Positions 36,833 through 46,035 of a DNA stretch of 64,000 bases are shown here, one piece after another; within the stretch, counting starts at the first letter, position 1; every line of letters starts with the position of its first letter. Origin of the DNA: Flavobacterium tistrianum (GTDB taxonomy: Bacteria > Bacteroidota > Bacteroidia > Flavobacteriales > Flavobacteriaceae). The notes beneath the pieces were generated by a model. That model worked only from the letters and a program-made list of their open reading frames with translations, searched no databases and was not told where the DNA came from. The stretch covers positions 1-64,000 of the forward strand of contig NZ_QJRH01000071.1 in NCBI RefSeq assembly GCF_003254545.1, written 5' to 3'. The position numbers and the translations under genes are program-made.

Positions 36833-37362
36833 CTATTTCTTTTTCATTAATTCTTCTCCACAAGATTTTCCAATTTTCTGAACCAGATCTTCGTTCTTAG
36901 GATTTTCTAAATCTGCAGGACTAAGATTTTGCTCTTTGATTTTGGTAATAGCACAATCAGCAAGAAATGAAGCGTTTGAGCTATTTACACCAGAGCGCAA
37001 AAACATAGTTTTAAGCATAGCTTTGCATTGAGATTCGGTTTGTGAGTCCCAAGTGTTTTTTTTTTAGTTTTAGATAATACTTCTTGTGCGCAATCTTTTC
37101 CCATTTGTCTTACCATGATAGTAGTTCCTGGGTTTTTAGAATCGTTTGGTTTTAAATTTTTGCTTTTTATTTTCTCTAATACACAATCAGCCACGTTAGT
37201 TGCTTGTTCATCAGAAAACATTCCTTTTCCTTGAGATAATAAACCTTCTTTCATCTCTTTTTTAAAGTCAGCTTCCTTTTCTGGGGTCCATTCATTTTTG
37301 TTGCATGAGAATAATGTGAATGCAAGAACTGCAATACTAATGTAATTTAGAATTTTTTTCAT
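36833..37362 (-). pseudogene. Lipoprotein gene split by a frameshift at a 10-base poly-A run
   Basis: Two frames make one protein. 36985-37362 gives a lipoprotein signal (MKKILNYISIAVLAFTLFSC) and a first repeat with DCVLEKIKSKNLKPND...GKDCAQEVL. 36833-37018 in another frame gives a second repeat DCAITKIKEQNLSPAD...GKSCGEELM. The break is at the A10 run (T10 at 37036-37045 on plus). One more A, or two fewer, would restore a ~176-aa lipoprotein with a duplicated Cys-containing domain. It could be a real mutation, a phase-variable tract or a sequencing error. Confidence 0.8.
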
Positions 37363-37517
37363 TTTAAATATTTTTGATTACCTACGGAATAAACGAGTTG
37401 TTTATAATCCTCAAAATTTTTGCAAAAATATTTTTAATAGATGTTTTAGATAACCACTAAAAGATTTTTGAATAATAGAATAAGACTATTTGGGATTATA
37501 TTTAAAAGAAGCTGATA

Positions 37518-37967
37518 TTACTTCAAGTCAAAAGGAATGACTTTATGGACTTCTTCAAATATGTTTGTAATTTTTTCCTGATCGGCCCTACTTTTTATTA
37601 AAAGACCACTATAATCAATTGTATAAGAGATTTTTTCAGATTGCCACTTTTGTCTATTTATAGAATCTCCTTCTGTAGAATAGGTTTGATTTTCCTGAGC
37701 AACCTGAATTTCGTTATTTTTAAAAACGTAAATAATTTCAGTTTGCCCCATTTCACCGTAAATATTAATAGTACATCTTTTTATTTTTCCATCAATATAG
37801 TCTGCTTTGGCTCCAGCTCCTTCTGTCGAACCCATTTCTTCAGAAAGATCATATTCAATAGTTTTTGAGTTGTTTTTTGTAGTGGCTGTTTCCAAGTCTG
37901 TTTTATCCTTATTGTTGCACGAAACCATCAGAAAAGCAACACCAAGAATGCAAATTAAATTTTTCAT
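37518..37967 (-). CDS. Hypothetical lipoprotein
   Basis: 149 aa with a lipobox (ILGVAFLMVSC at 7-17), a Thr/Asn/Lys linker and a small beta-rich domain (CTINIYGEMGQTEIIYVF). No family recognised. It is followed, after a gap and in the opposite direction, by the three paralogous lipoproteins. Confidence 0.75.
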   Translation of the reverse strand: MKNLICILGVAFLMVSCNNKDKTDLETATTKNNSKTIEYDLSEEMGSTEGAGAKADYIDGKIKRCTINIYGEMGQTEIIYVFKNNEIQVAQENQTYSTEGDSINRQKWQSEKISYTIDYSGLLIKSRADQEKITNIFEEVHKVIPFDLK

Positions 37968-38125
37968 TATATGATTATTATTTCGGCAAAAATAATAAAA
38001 GAAAGATTATTCTTATTTTGAAATACGTTTTCTATTTTAAAAATGCCTTATAACAACACAAATATGTCTTGTAGTAGTCAGTGGACTTCTAATACTAAAA
38101 TAATTTTGTTGAAAATTTAAAAAAA

Positions 38126-39157
38126 ATGAAAAACAAGTTAATTTTAAGAGTTCTACTTCTAGTCTTGGCTATACAATTAACAAGTTGTGGTAAAGAAAAA
38201 ACAACAGATGTAAAAGAAGAAACTTCACAGAAACTCATGGTTTCAGATACAATCTTTGATTCAAAAAATCCATATTATATTTTTATACAAAAGAACAATC
38301 CTGAAGTTTTAAAAGAAAATAAACTTATTTACTTTAAAGAGGAAGATATTGATTTTGATGGAAAAAAAGAGGCAATTGTTGCGTTGGGTGAAATTGATAA
38401 AGAGGATGAAATGCAGACTTCTGTGAGTGATATTTTTTTACTAAGAAATGAAAATGGTGTAATAAAAAAAATAGATGATTTTGGAAGTTATGGTTATACT
38501 ATTTATACTGTTAAATTAGTATCATTACAGGGAAAAAGACAAAAATATATTTATTTAGGTTTAACAAATGGAGCAAATTTGAAAGGTTTTAGTCTTCAAG
38601 AATTGGAAAACAATAAATTAAAGAAAATTTGCACTAGCGCTTCTGCAACCGGAGTAGGAAATGATGATTTGGTAGATGAAAATAATGATGGAAAATATGA
38701 TGGTTATGTTCAATTACGTAATGGTATAGATGCATTATACTATGAAATCGATATACATTACATTTTCAAGAATGGCACGTTTCAACAATCGCGAACTCAT
38801 GTTGAAATTCCACCAGAGTACCCTGATACAATTGAAGAAATCTTATTGCAATATATTTCACTTCGCTCATTAGGTTTTGGCGAATCTAAAGAAGTAAATC
38901 AAAGATTGAAATTGATTTGTAAAGATCAAAATGCTTCTTCATTAAAATGGAATGCAGATGCTTGGGCTGAAGGCTATTTTAATAGTTATATGGAATTAGA
39001 TAATAGAATACAGTTTCAAATACAAGAAGATACTTATACTACTACAGCAACTTATACGGATGAAAATAAAAAGCAATATGAATGTCAGTTTGAGTTAAGA
39101 GAATATGGTAATATATGGCAGATTATAAAAGTAACAATACTTAAAGATGATGAATAA
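38126..39157 (+). CDS. Lipoprotein with EF-hand-like loops, paralogue 1
   Basis: 343 aa. Lipobox VLAIQLTSC at about 14-22. The mature protein opens with FDSKNPYYIFIQKNNPEVLK, then DIDFDGKKEAIVALG (DxDxDG, calcium-loop pattern), a second loop DENNDGKYDGY, and a C-terminal domain with a QYISLRSLGFGESKE segment ending in a WQIIKV strand. First of three tandem copies. No known family assigned; anchored to an envelope membrane. Confidence 0.75.
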   Translation: MKNKLILRVLLLVLAIQLTSCGKEKTTDVKEETSQKLMVSDTIFDSKNPYYIFIQKNNPEVLKENKLIYFKEEDIDFDGKKEAIVALGEIDKEDEMQTSVSDIFLLRNENGVIKKIDDFGSYGYTIYTVKLVSLQGKRQKYIYLGLTNGANLKGFSLQELENNKLKKICTSASATGVGNDDLVDENNDGKYDGYVQLRNGIDALYYEIDIHYIFKNGTFQQSRTHVEIPPEYPDTIEEILLQYISLRSLGFGESKEVNQRLKLICKDQNASSLKWNADAWAEGYFNSYMELDNRIQFQIQEDTYTTTATYTDENKKQYECQFELREYGNIWQIIKVTILKDDE

Positions 39158-39170
39158 TCTTCAAAATAAA

Positions 39171-40220
39171 ATGAAAATTAAATCAATAATCTTCTTTGTT
39201 TTAATTGCATTAGCGCTTCAATTAAATAGTTGTACAAAAGAAAAGAAGACAAAAAGTGCGAAGGCCCATAGTGAACAAAAAATTGCTTCAGATACTATTT
39301 TTGATAGAGAAAGTCCGTATTACATTTTCATTCAAAAAAACAATCCCGATCTAATAAAAGAAAAGCTTTTCTTTTTTAAAGAACAAGATATTGATTTAGA
39401 CGGCATAAATGAAGCAATTGTTGCTTTAGGAAACTATACAGAAGAAGGGACAAAAATAAGGTACCTTTTTATTCTTAAAAACGATAAGGGAACTATAAAA
39501 CAAGTTATAGGTTCTTTTAATTTAAATGATTCCGATTTTTTTGCAAACGAGGTCAGTTTAATAAAGCTACAAAATCAACAAGAAACTTGTATTGCTGTAA
39601 AGTACAATTTAGTCTCAAGTTCGAATACAGGTGTCTCGATTTTTGAATTAAAAAACAATCATCTTAATGTAATTCAAGAAACCAGACTTTCCAGATTTGA
39701 GAAAGAATACGAAGAAAGACTAGTCGACGATGATGATGATGGTGAATATGAAGGCTATTCACAGCGTGTAACATACGATGGTAGAATAAACTATTATAAG
39801 GACACCAATTTTGCTTTTGAAAACGGAATCTGTATAGAAAAAGGTTCGCAAAATTATATGGATGCTTACCCGGATGAAATTCAGGATGTTTTATTGCAAT
39901 ATATCAGACTTCGATCTGAGCCTTTTAATGATAACATTATAAATTATAGATTGAACGAATTGTGCATTGACGCCAATGCCAATGCAATAAAATGGAACAA
40001 GAACTGGTATGGTATAGGCGTAAGAAGCTATTATCATATAAGAGATGGAGATGATTTTGGAATATGTGAAATACAAGAAGAAGATGATGATACAGCAATT
40101 GTAATAGCAACTAATAAGTATTTAGACCCAGATAAAAACCAAGGCTTTTATCAATTACAATTTAGCTTGCAAAAAACACTTGATAAATGGCAGATTACGA
40201 AAGTTGAAGTGATAAGATAA
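39171..40220 (+). CDS. Lipoprotein with EF-hand-like loops, paralogue 2
   Basis: 349 aa from ATG 39171, which gives a clean signal (MKIKSIIFFVLIALALQLNS, Cys next). An upstream in-frame ATG at 39147 would overlap the previous gene by 11 bases. Same plan as its neighbours: FDRESPYYIFIQKNNPDL, DIDLDGINEAIVALG, and DDDDDGEYEGY as the second loop, ending WQITKVEVI. Divergence among copies is high, so an old duplication. Confidence 0.75.
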   Translation: MKIKSIIFFVLIALALQLNSCTKEKKTKSAKAHSEQKIASDTIFDRESPYYIFIQKNNPDLIKEKLFFFKEQDIDLDGINEAIVALGNYTEEGTKIRYLFILKNDKGTIKQVIGSFNLNDSDFFANEVSLIKLQNQQETCIAVKYNLVSSSNTGVSIFELKNNHLNVIQETRLSRFEKEYEERLVDDDDDGEYEGYSQRVTYDGRINYYKDTNFAFENGICIEKGSQNYMDAYPDEIQDVLLQYIRLRSEPFNDNIINYRLNELCIDANANAIKWNKNWYGIGVRSYYHIRDGDDFGICEIQEEDDDTAIVIATNKYLDPDKNQGFYQLQFSLQKTLDKWQITKVEVIR

Positions 40221-40235
40221 TTTTAATACAAGAAA

Positions 40236-41267
40236 ATGAAAAATACGATAATAGTTTACGCTTTACTTTTTGTTCTGATTTTTCAGCTTACAAGTTGCAA
40301 AAAAGATAACTCTAAAACTCAAAATGAAACTGTCAAAGATAAAACAGAATCAAAAGCAGTTTTTGACACCATTTTTGACAGAAAAAATCCATACTATGCT
40401 TTTATAAAAAAAAATCATCCGAAAGCATTGAATGAAAATGATAAAGTATCATTTTTTAAAGAAAGTGATCTTGATTTAGATGGTCAAGATGAGGTAATTC
40501 TTGCTTTCGAAAGAGATTCTGATGCAGGACCTTTTATACAAAATCTTTTTGTCCTGAAAAATGAAAATGGAATCATTAAAGAAATCAAATTTAATTCGAA
40601 TTATGAAAAATACGAATTTGATAATATTGAGTTAATATCATTAAAAGGTAAAGACAAACCTTACATCAAGTTAGAAACATTCGAAGGGCCTTCTGCAATA
40701 GGATTTGCTATTTATGAAATGGTTGATAATCAAATAAAGCAAACTTTTCTTAGTGCTTCCGTTGGTAAAAACTCTTATGAATATGATGATTCTCTAACGG
40801 ATTCACAAAAAAACGGTTTTTTTGATGGATATACTCAAACTTTAATGTATGAACTATTTAATGTAGAAAATATATTCTCTTTTGAAAACAATACTTTTAA
40901 ACTTAAAAAAAGAAGTTGTGTATTCGAAAATTATCCCAAAGAAGTTGAATCTGTAGTTACGCAATACATTTGCTTAAAATCATTAGGGTTTACTGATAAA
41001 GCTAGTAGCAAAAGACTAGATGAGCTTTGTTTAGATAAAAATGTAAACGAATTAGCGCTGAATACAGAAATTTGGAAATCAGCGTATTTGAAAATAATAA
41101 CCGATGGAGATGATGGATTGAAGATTGACGAAATAGAAGCCGAATTTGGAGCTATTTTAACGGTAGATTTTAATGATTCAAAGAAAAATGTAAACTATCA
41201 ATTAAGATTTAAGCTTATAGAAACTAATGAAAAATGGCAGATTACAAAAATTGAACTTATTAAATAA
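40236..41267 (+). CDS. Lipoprotein with EF-hand-like loops, paralogue 3
   Basis: 343 aa. Signal and lipobox MKNTIIVYALLFVLIFQLTS then Cys. FDRKNPYYAFIKKNHPKAL and DLDLDGQDEVILAFE are kept, but the second loop is changed (DSQKNGFFDGY), so calcium binding there is doubtful. Ends WQITKIELIK. 15 bases after paralogue 2; likely one transcript. Confidence 0.75.
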   Translation: MKNTIIVYALLFVLIFQLTSCKKDNSKTQNETVKDKTESKAVFDTIFDRKNPYYAFIKKNHPKALNENDKVSFFKESDLDLDGQDEVILAFERDSDAGPFIQNLFVLKNENGIIKEIKFNSNYEKYEFDNIELISLKGKDKPYIKLETFEGPSAIGFAIYEMVDNQIKQTFLSASVGKNSYEYDDSLTDSQKNGFFDGYTQTLMYELFNVENIFSFENNTFKLKKRSCVFENYPKEVESVVTQYICLKSLGFTDKASSKRLDELCLDKNVNELALNTEIWKSAYLKIITDGDDGLKIDEIEAEFGAILTVDFNDSKKNVNYQLRFKLIETNEKWQITKIELIK

Positions 41268-41276
41268 ATCACATTC

Positions 41277-41825
41277 ATGGAACTAAACTATAGCCTAACA
41301 GAAAACGATTATTTACAACAGCAACTATTTCTTGCTTCAAAAAGTAAATTAATAAAAAAACAAAGAAAAACGGCAAGAATATTAGTGCTTGTAATATTGA
41401 TAATAATAGGGATTCTATTTTTAATCAATAAAAATATGTTTTTAGGCTATTATTTTGGTGGTGCGGGTGTAGTCTGCTTCTTATTTTTTCCATTTTATTT
41501 AAAAAAATATTATTATAGAATTTTTAAGAAATATGTTACTGAAAACTTTAAAAATAGAATAGGAGTTGTTTCTAAAATAGTATTCAAAGAGGATACTTTG
41601 GAAGCTTTTACAGAAGGAATGGGAAGTTCAGTAACTAATTTTTCTATGTTTGAAAATATCAGTGAGATTGAGGATTATGTTTTTATCACCTTTAAAACAA
41701 ACGTAAATTTAATAATTCCAAAAGAAAAAATTGTAGATGTTGAAGAATTGCGCAGTAAACTAAAATCAATTGCTAAAAATTTGAAAATAGATTTTATTTC
41801 AGAATTAGATTGGAAGTGGCAATAA
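41277..41825 (+). CDS. YcxB-like membrane protein
   Basis: 182 aa. Basic N-terminus, two hydrophobic helices (about 37-55 and 59-78), then a C-terminal beta domain (FKEDTLEAFTEGMGSSVTNF...ISEIEDYVFITFK...NLIIPKEKI) typical of YcxB-like proteins. Function unknown. Nine bases after paralogue 3. Its 3' end is repeated downstream at 42151. Confidence 0.7.
   Translation: MELNYSLTENDYLQQQLFLASKSKLIKKQRKTARILVLVILIIIGILFLINKNMFLGYYFGGAGVVCFLFFPFYLKKYYYRIFKKYVTENFKNRIGVVSKIVFKEDTLEAFTEGMGSSVTNFSMFENISEIEDYVFITFKTNVNLIIPKEKIVDVEELRSKLKSIAKNLKIDFISELDWKWQ
41784..41816 (+). repeat. 33-bp direct repeat, copy 1 (3' end of the YcxB-like gene)
   Basis: Matches 42151-42183 with about three mismatches (AAAATAGATTTTATTTCA shared in full). 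Here it codes for the end of the YcxB-like protein (KIDFISELDWK). Confidence 0.75.
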
Positions 41826-41857
41826 TTATAAATTAATTTACTTATAAAGACAAAGCA

Positions 41858-42151
41858 ATGTTTGTAATTTCACTAACATACAAAAAGCCAATCGAAGTAG
41901 TCGAGAGATTTATTCAAGAGCATATTCTTTTCTTGGAAAAATATTATTCAAGAAATAAGTTTATTTGTTCAGGAAGAAAGGAACCTAGAACTGGAGGGAT
42001 CATTTTGGCATACAATCTTTCTAAGCTTGAGTTATTGAATTTATTGAAAGAAGATCCTTTTTATCAAAATCAAATTGCTGATTATGACATTACGGAATTT
42101 ACACCTACAAAATTTGCCAAAGATTTTGAACATTTTACCGAAATAACTTAA
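41858..42151 (+). CDS. YciI-related small protein
   Basis: 97 aa. Ferredoxin-like fold pattern of the YCII family: MFVISLTYKKPIEVVERFI, HILFLEKYYSRNKFICSGRK, ILAYNLSKLELLNLLKEDPF, then YDITEFTPTKF. Members include a dechlorinating-type hydrolase and many of unknown function. Bracketed by the 33-bp repeat. Confidence 0.8.
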   Translation: MFVISLTYKKPIEVVERFIQEHILFLEKYYSRNKFICSGRKEPRTGGIILAYNLSKLELLNLLKEDPFYQNQIADYDITEFTPTKFAKDFEHFTEIT

Positions 42152-42183
42152 AAATAGATTTTATTTCAAAATTAGATTGAAAT
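42151..42183 (+). repeat. 33-bp direct repeat, copy 2 (after the YciI gene)
   Basis: Non-coding copy of the end of the YcxB-like gene, beginning at the YciI stop and ending before the next gene at 42208. Confidence 0.75.
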
Positions 42184-42207
42184 TGAAAATTTTAAAAAGA
42201 ATAAGAT

Positions 42208-42888
42208 ATGGATCAAAACATAAAATACATCGAAGGCAATTTCATAGAATTTGAAGAAGTCATAAAATTAGCAAATATAACTTCGGATGAATTGACTGCT
42301 TTAATTGAAAACAAGCTTGTTCCGCAGCCATCTTATGTAATTAATTCGGAAATTAGAATAAGCTCTTCTCTAAATGACAATCATATTATTAATACTGATA
42401 AAAAGTATTTTCATCCAAGAGTTTTAGAACTTATTAAAATGAATGCAAATTCAGATTCTGAAAAATTTAAAACAGAGTTTAAAGAAAATTTATTGACAAA
42501 CCTGAAAAATCATGCTTACAAAACATTTGCATACGGGAATGTTTTTGATGAAAATCACAATATTAATACTGAAAAGATTGAAAATGCATTAGAAGAAGAG
42601 TGGGGCTATTTCTGCAAAGGTGTCTACGGAATTTGCACTTTAAATAATAATGAAGAAGCAATTACCAATAAAGAAATCGCAATAAAAAGAATTTTGAATT
42701 TTATAGAAAAGAAATCAACGTCATTGACAGACGACGAAAAATTAGAGTTGCAAGAACTTAATATAGAATTTAATAAATCTACAAGTTCTTTTGCGCCGTA
42801 TCAAAGAGAATTTAGTAGTCGAGGAAAATATTTAGATAAGTTGTTAAAAGAGTTTTCTTTGGAGGATTCGATTAAGTCTTATGAATAA
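42208..42888 (+). CDS. Hypothetical protein, possibly DUF6058-like
   Basis: 226 aa, soluble, acidic. Conserved-looking features: LTALIENKLVPQPSYVI near the N-terminus, EEEWGYFCKGVYGICTL at about 130-146, NKEIAIKRIL. These recall DUF6058 proteins (linked by name to natural-product loci), but the match is from memory and weak. No signal peptide. Confidence 0.6.
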   Translation: MDQNIKYIEGNFIEFEEVIKLANITSDELTALIENKLVPQPSYVINSEIRISSSLNDNHIINTDKKYFHPRVLELIKMNANSDSEKFKTEFKENLLTNLKNHAYKTFAYGNVFDENHNINTEKIENALEEEWGYFCKGVYGICTLNNNEEAITNKEIAIKRILNFIEKKSTSLTDDEKLELQELNIEFNKSTSSFAPYQREFSSRGKYLDKLLKEFSLEDSIKSYE

Positions 42889-42902
42889 TAATTTGCATAA
42901 AA

Positions 42903-43457
42903 ATGAAAGAATTAGTTAAGAGATTAAATGATCAATTGGAAACATTGAGACCTGATTATTATCAAAATCTTAAAGAGCCATTAAGTGAGAAAGGAATAGA
43001 AATATTAGTAGAAAAATATCAAGTTCAAATTCCGAATGATTTGATAGAACTTTATAAATGGAAAAACGGTCAAGTTTATGATTGTTATGAAGCTTTTGCA
43101 AATAATTCAATGTTTATGCCTTTGGAAGATGTATTGGAATCATGGGAAGAACTAACATCAATGATTGGCTCTGATTTTGAAATAGAAAACTGGTGGAATA
43201 TGAATTGGCTGCCAATTTTTGGGAATGGTGGAGGAAGCTATATCTGTTATGATTTAGGAGGATTATTTACTGGAGATAAAGGACAATTAATTGAGTTTTG
43301 GAATAGGGATAATGACAGAAATGTTATTGCGCCAAATCTTGAAACTTTTATTTCTAAGATTGTGAATTATTATGACAATACAAAGGAAGAAGATTTTGAT
43401 GAATATTTTGAAATAGAAGATATTGAAGGATTTCCTAAAGAGTTTATTGTTGAGTAA
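42903..43457 (+). CDS. SMI1/KNR4 family protein
   Basis: 184 aa. Hallmarks of SMI1/KNR4: LSEKGIEILVEKYQVQIPND, LIELYKWKNGQ, WLPIFGNGGGSYICYDLGG and IEFWNRDNDRNVIAPNLETF. In bacteria this family is common as immunity proteins to polymorphic toxins; no toxin gene lies here, so it would be an orphan immunity gene. Last gene of the plus-strand run; terminator directly after. Confidence 0.85.
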   Translation: MKELVKRLNDQLETLRPDYYQNLKEPLSEKGIEILVEKYQVQIPNDLIELYKWKNGQVYDCYEAFANNSMFMPLEDVLESWEELTSMIGSDFEIENWWNMNWLPIFGNGGGSYICYDLGGLFTGDKGQLIEFWNRDNDRNVIAPNLETFISKIVNYYDNTKEEDFDEYFEIEDIEGFPKEFIVE

Positions 43458-43474
43458 TCTATAAAAGTTATACA

Positions 43475-43508
43475 AAAAAAGCGAGAATCAATAAATTCTC
43501 GCTTTTTA
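43475..43508. terminator. Bidirectional intrinsic terminator
   Basis: 8-bp stem 43481-43488/43495-43502 (GCGAGAAT/ATTCTCGC), A run before and T run after; serves the SMI1 gene and the convergent ferredoxin. Confidence 0.9.
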
Positions 43509-43513
43509 TATTT

Positions 43514-43831
43514 TTAGTATTCAGGAGCTAATTCCAGCTCTAAACCTTCTAAGTCTTCAGTAATTGGAATCTGACAACCTAAACGGCTATTAGATTTAAC
43601 GTAAAAGGCTTCCGAAAGCATAGCTTCTTCATCGTCACCCATTTCTGGTAATGCAACATCATTTAGAACATAACATTGGCAAGAAGCGCACATGGCCATT
43701 CCTCCGCAGGTTCCTTCAACAGGAAGTTCGTATGCTTTGCATAACTCCATTATATTCATTGCCATATCAGTTGGAGCCTGTAATTCGTGTATAACTCCTT
43801 CTCGATCTTTAATCTTTATTAATACATCCAT
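43514..43831 (-). CDS. 2Fe-2S ferredoxin (adrenodoxin type)
   Basis: 105 aa. Cluster ligands in GTCGGMAMCASCQC plus a fourth Cys in RLGCQIP (C-x5-C-x2-C-xn-C). Acidic C-terminus. Electron carrier, possibly for Fe-S assembly given the nearby NifU and Mrp genes. Confidence 0.93.
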   Translation of the reverse strand: MDVLIKIKDREGVIHELQAPTDMAMNIMELCKAYELPVEGTCGGMAMCASCQCYVLNDVALPEMGDDEEAMLSEAFYVKSNSRLGCQIPITEDLEGLELELAPEY

Positions 43832-43889
43832 TTTAATTATTGGAATTTTGTGTAGAATTTGAAAAATGTGTTCAAATTCTCTATTAATT

Positions 43890-44369
43890 TTAACTTTTTT
43901 CTTTTAAGCTAAAAGCATATTCTTTTCGATTACCGTCTTTAAGGCGCATTTTTACACCAATAATATTACCTCCTTTTTCTAGTATTGTCACTAGAGAGAT
44001 AACAGAATAATAATCCTTGTCAGACTGGAAAATTAAGGTCCCTTCATAAGTAGAGTTTAAAATTCCTTGTTTGTCTGTCTGCGCACTAAGTTTTCGCGGA
44101 TGCGAAAAATCAGCTGAGCTATAAGTTGCCTTATTTGAAAACTTTGCCTTTCCGTCGCAAAGGTCATATAAGAAATCATAATTTCCGATTCTTAAAGCAC
44201 CTTCTTCAGTTTTTCCATTTGTAGAAAAAATGATTTGTCCTGAATATTGGAAATCTGACCATTCTTCAGATTCATTTACCCAAGCTTTTTCAGCAAAAAG
44301 TGTTTGGCCCTGTTGTGCATTTACAGCGCTTATAAAAAATAATAAAAAAAGAGCGTAAAAGTTTCTCAT
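43890..44369 (-). CDS. Hypothetical secreted protein
   Basis: 159 aa. Signal peptide MRNFYALFLLFFISAVNAQQ; beta-rich mature part (FQYSGQIIFSTNGKTEEG, YEGTLIFQSDKDYYSVISLV). No family recognised. Confidence 0.75.
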   Translation of the reverse strand: MRNFYALFLLFFISAVNAQQGQTLFAEKAWVNESEEWSDFQYSGQIIFSTNGKTEEGALRIGNYDFLYDLCDGKAKFSNKATYSSADFSHPRKLSAQTDKQGILNSTYEGTLIFQSDKDYYSVISLVTILEKGGNIIGVKMRLKDGNRKEYAFSLKEKS

Positions 44370-44584
44370 AAGTTTCAGATTTAAGGGTTATGTTGACAAA
44401 TTTAAGTTAAAAATGTAACAATTCCTTAACAGAAACTCTTAAAACTTTGCATTGTTTTTTATGAATGTGGCAAAAAGCGTCCTTTTTTCAGTGTTATTTT
44501 ATTATTTTTTCAATTAAATAATAAAACACTTATTATTCTTGTTAAACTATAAGGGTTCAATTTTGACAAAAAAACGATGATTTG

Positions 44585-44824
44585 TTACATAACATTTACC
44601 ACAGTTTCTATTTGTGGAGCATATTTTTTTATAGTGGTCTCAACACCTGCTTTCAGTGTCATTTGATTAACACTGCAACTAATGCAAGCTCCTTCCAAAC
44701 GAACTTTTACATGTTTGTCATCTTCAATAGAAATTAATGAAATATCTCCACCGTCAGATTTTAAGAATGGTCTTATCTCATCTAAGGCCAATAAAACATT
44801 GCTTGTTATTTCTTCTGTTGTCAT
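44585..44824 (-). CDS. NifU family protein (C-terminal scaffold domain only)
   Basis: 79 aa. A stand-alone NifU C-terminal domain: LDEIRPFLKSDGGDISLI and the cluster-binding CISC. It carries and hands on Fe-S clusters. Downstream of mrp on the same strand with a hairpin between. Confidence 0.93.
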   Translation of the reverse strand: MTTEEITSNVLLALDEIRPFLKSDGGDISLISIEDDKHVKVRLEGACISCSVNQMTLKAGVETTIKKYAPQIETVVNVM

Positions 44825-44842
44825 AATACTAATGTGTCAATT

Positions 44843-44896
44843 AGATAATGTGATAATTAGGTAATTTTAAAGAATTTTCTAATTATCACATTATCT
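44843..44896. repeat. 18-bp perfect inverted repeat between mrp and nifU
   Basis: Arms 44843-44860/44879-44896 (AGATAATGTGATAATTAG and its complement), 18-base loop. AT-rich hairpin in the intercistronic RNA; no long T run, so not a clear terminator. Confidence 0.8.
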
Positions 44897-44907
44897 CAAT
44901 TATCTAA

Positions 44908-46035
44908 TTATTTTTTCACTGCAGAACAGCCTGCCATTGTTGTAATCTTGATAGCTTCTGTTGCAGGCAGACTTTCGTTTCTGTTTACGGTTTCTTGTAC
45001 AACATTTCTAGTAATTCCTTCGAACACTTTTTCTATTGGAGATGCTGTCTGCAATGCTGCTGGACGACCGTAATCTCCTGCTTCGCGAATAGATTGTACA
45101 ATTGGCACTTCTCCTAAAAATGGAACGCCTAAATCTTCAGCAAGGTTTTTAGCACCTTCTTGTCCAAAGATATAATATTTATTGTCTGGCAATTCTTCTG
45201 GTGTAAAGTATGCCATATTTTCTATAATCCCTAAAACAGGAACATTGATGTTATCCTGCATAAACATCGCAACCCCTTTTTTAGCATCAGCAAGTGCCAC
45301 AGCTTGTGGAGTACTTACTACAACAGCTCCAGTAATAGGAAGCGACTGCATGATAGAAAGGTGGATATCTCCAGTTCCTGGAGGTAAATCAAGAAGCATG
45401 AAATCTAATTCTCCCCAATCTGCATCAAAAATCATTTGGTTTAATGCTTTTGCAGCCATTGGACCTCTCCAGATTACGGCTTGACTTGGCGCTGTAAAAA
45501 ATCCGATTGAAAGCATTTTGATTTCGTAGCTTTCAATTGGTTTCATTTTAGATTTTCCGTCAACTGTTACAGAAACAGGTTTTGCATGTTCAACGTCAAA
45601 CATGATCGGCATAGATGGTCCGTAAATATCAGCATCTAAAACACCAACTTTAAAGCCCATTTTTGCAAGTGTAACAGCCAAGTTTGCAGTTACAGTAGAT
45701 TTTCCTACTCCTCCTTTACCAGAAGCGACTGCAATAATATTTTTGATTCCAGGAATAGCGCGACCTTTAATTTCTGGTTTTTCTGGAGCTTCAACTTTAA
45801 TGTTTACTTTTACTTTTGCATCAGGAGATATTAAATCATGAATTGTTTTTTTAATATCATCTTCTGCTTTTTTTTTGATGTGCATAGCAGGTGTATGCAA
45901 TACAAGATCTACAACAGCTTCGTCTCCAAATGTAATTACATTGGTTACAGCGCCACTTTCAACCATATTTTTTCCTTCTCCAGCAATAGTAATTGTCTCT
46001 AAGGCTTTTAGAATTTCTTTTCTATCTAGTTTCAT
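44908..46035 (-). CDS. Mrp/NBP35-type ATP-binding Fe-S carrier
   Basis: 375 aa. N-terminal MIP18/DUF59 domain at 1-80; P-loop GKGGVGKST at about 106; DxD-type LDADIYGPS; FMLLDLPPGTGD. Transfers Fe-S clusters to apoproteins. With NifU next to it, a small Fe-S assembly operon. Confidence 0.93.
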   Translation of the reverse strand: MKLDRKEILKALETITIAGEGKNMVESGAVTNVITFGDEAVVDLVLHTPAMHIKKKAEDDIKKTIHDLISPDAKVKVNIKVEAPEKPEIKGRAIPGIKNIIAVASGKGGVGKSTVTANLAVTLAKMGFKVGVLDADIYGPSMPIMFDVEHAKPVSVTVDGKSKMKPIESYEIKMLSIGFFTAPSQAVIWRGPMAAKALNQMIFDADWGELDFMLLDLPPGTGDIHLSIMQSLPITGAVVVSTPQAVALADAKKGVAMFMQDNINVPVLGIIENMAYFTPEELPDNKYYIFGQEGAKNLAEDLGVPFLGEVPIVQSIREAGDYGRPAALQTASPIEKVFEGITRNVVQETVNRNESLPATEAIKITTMAGCSAVKK

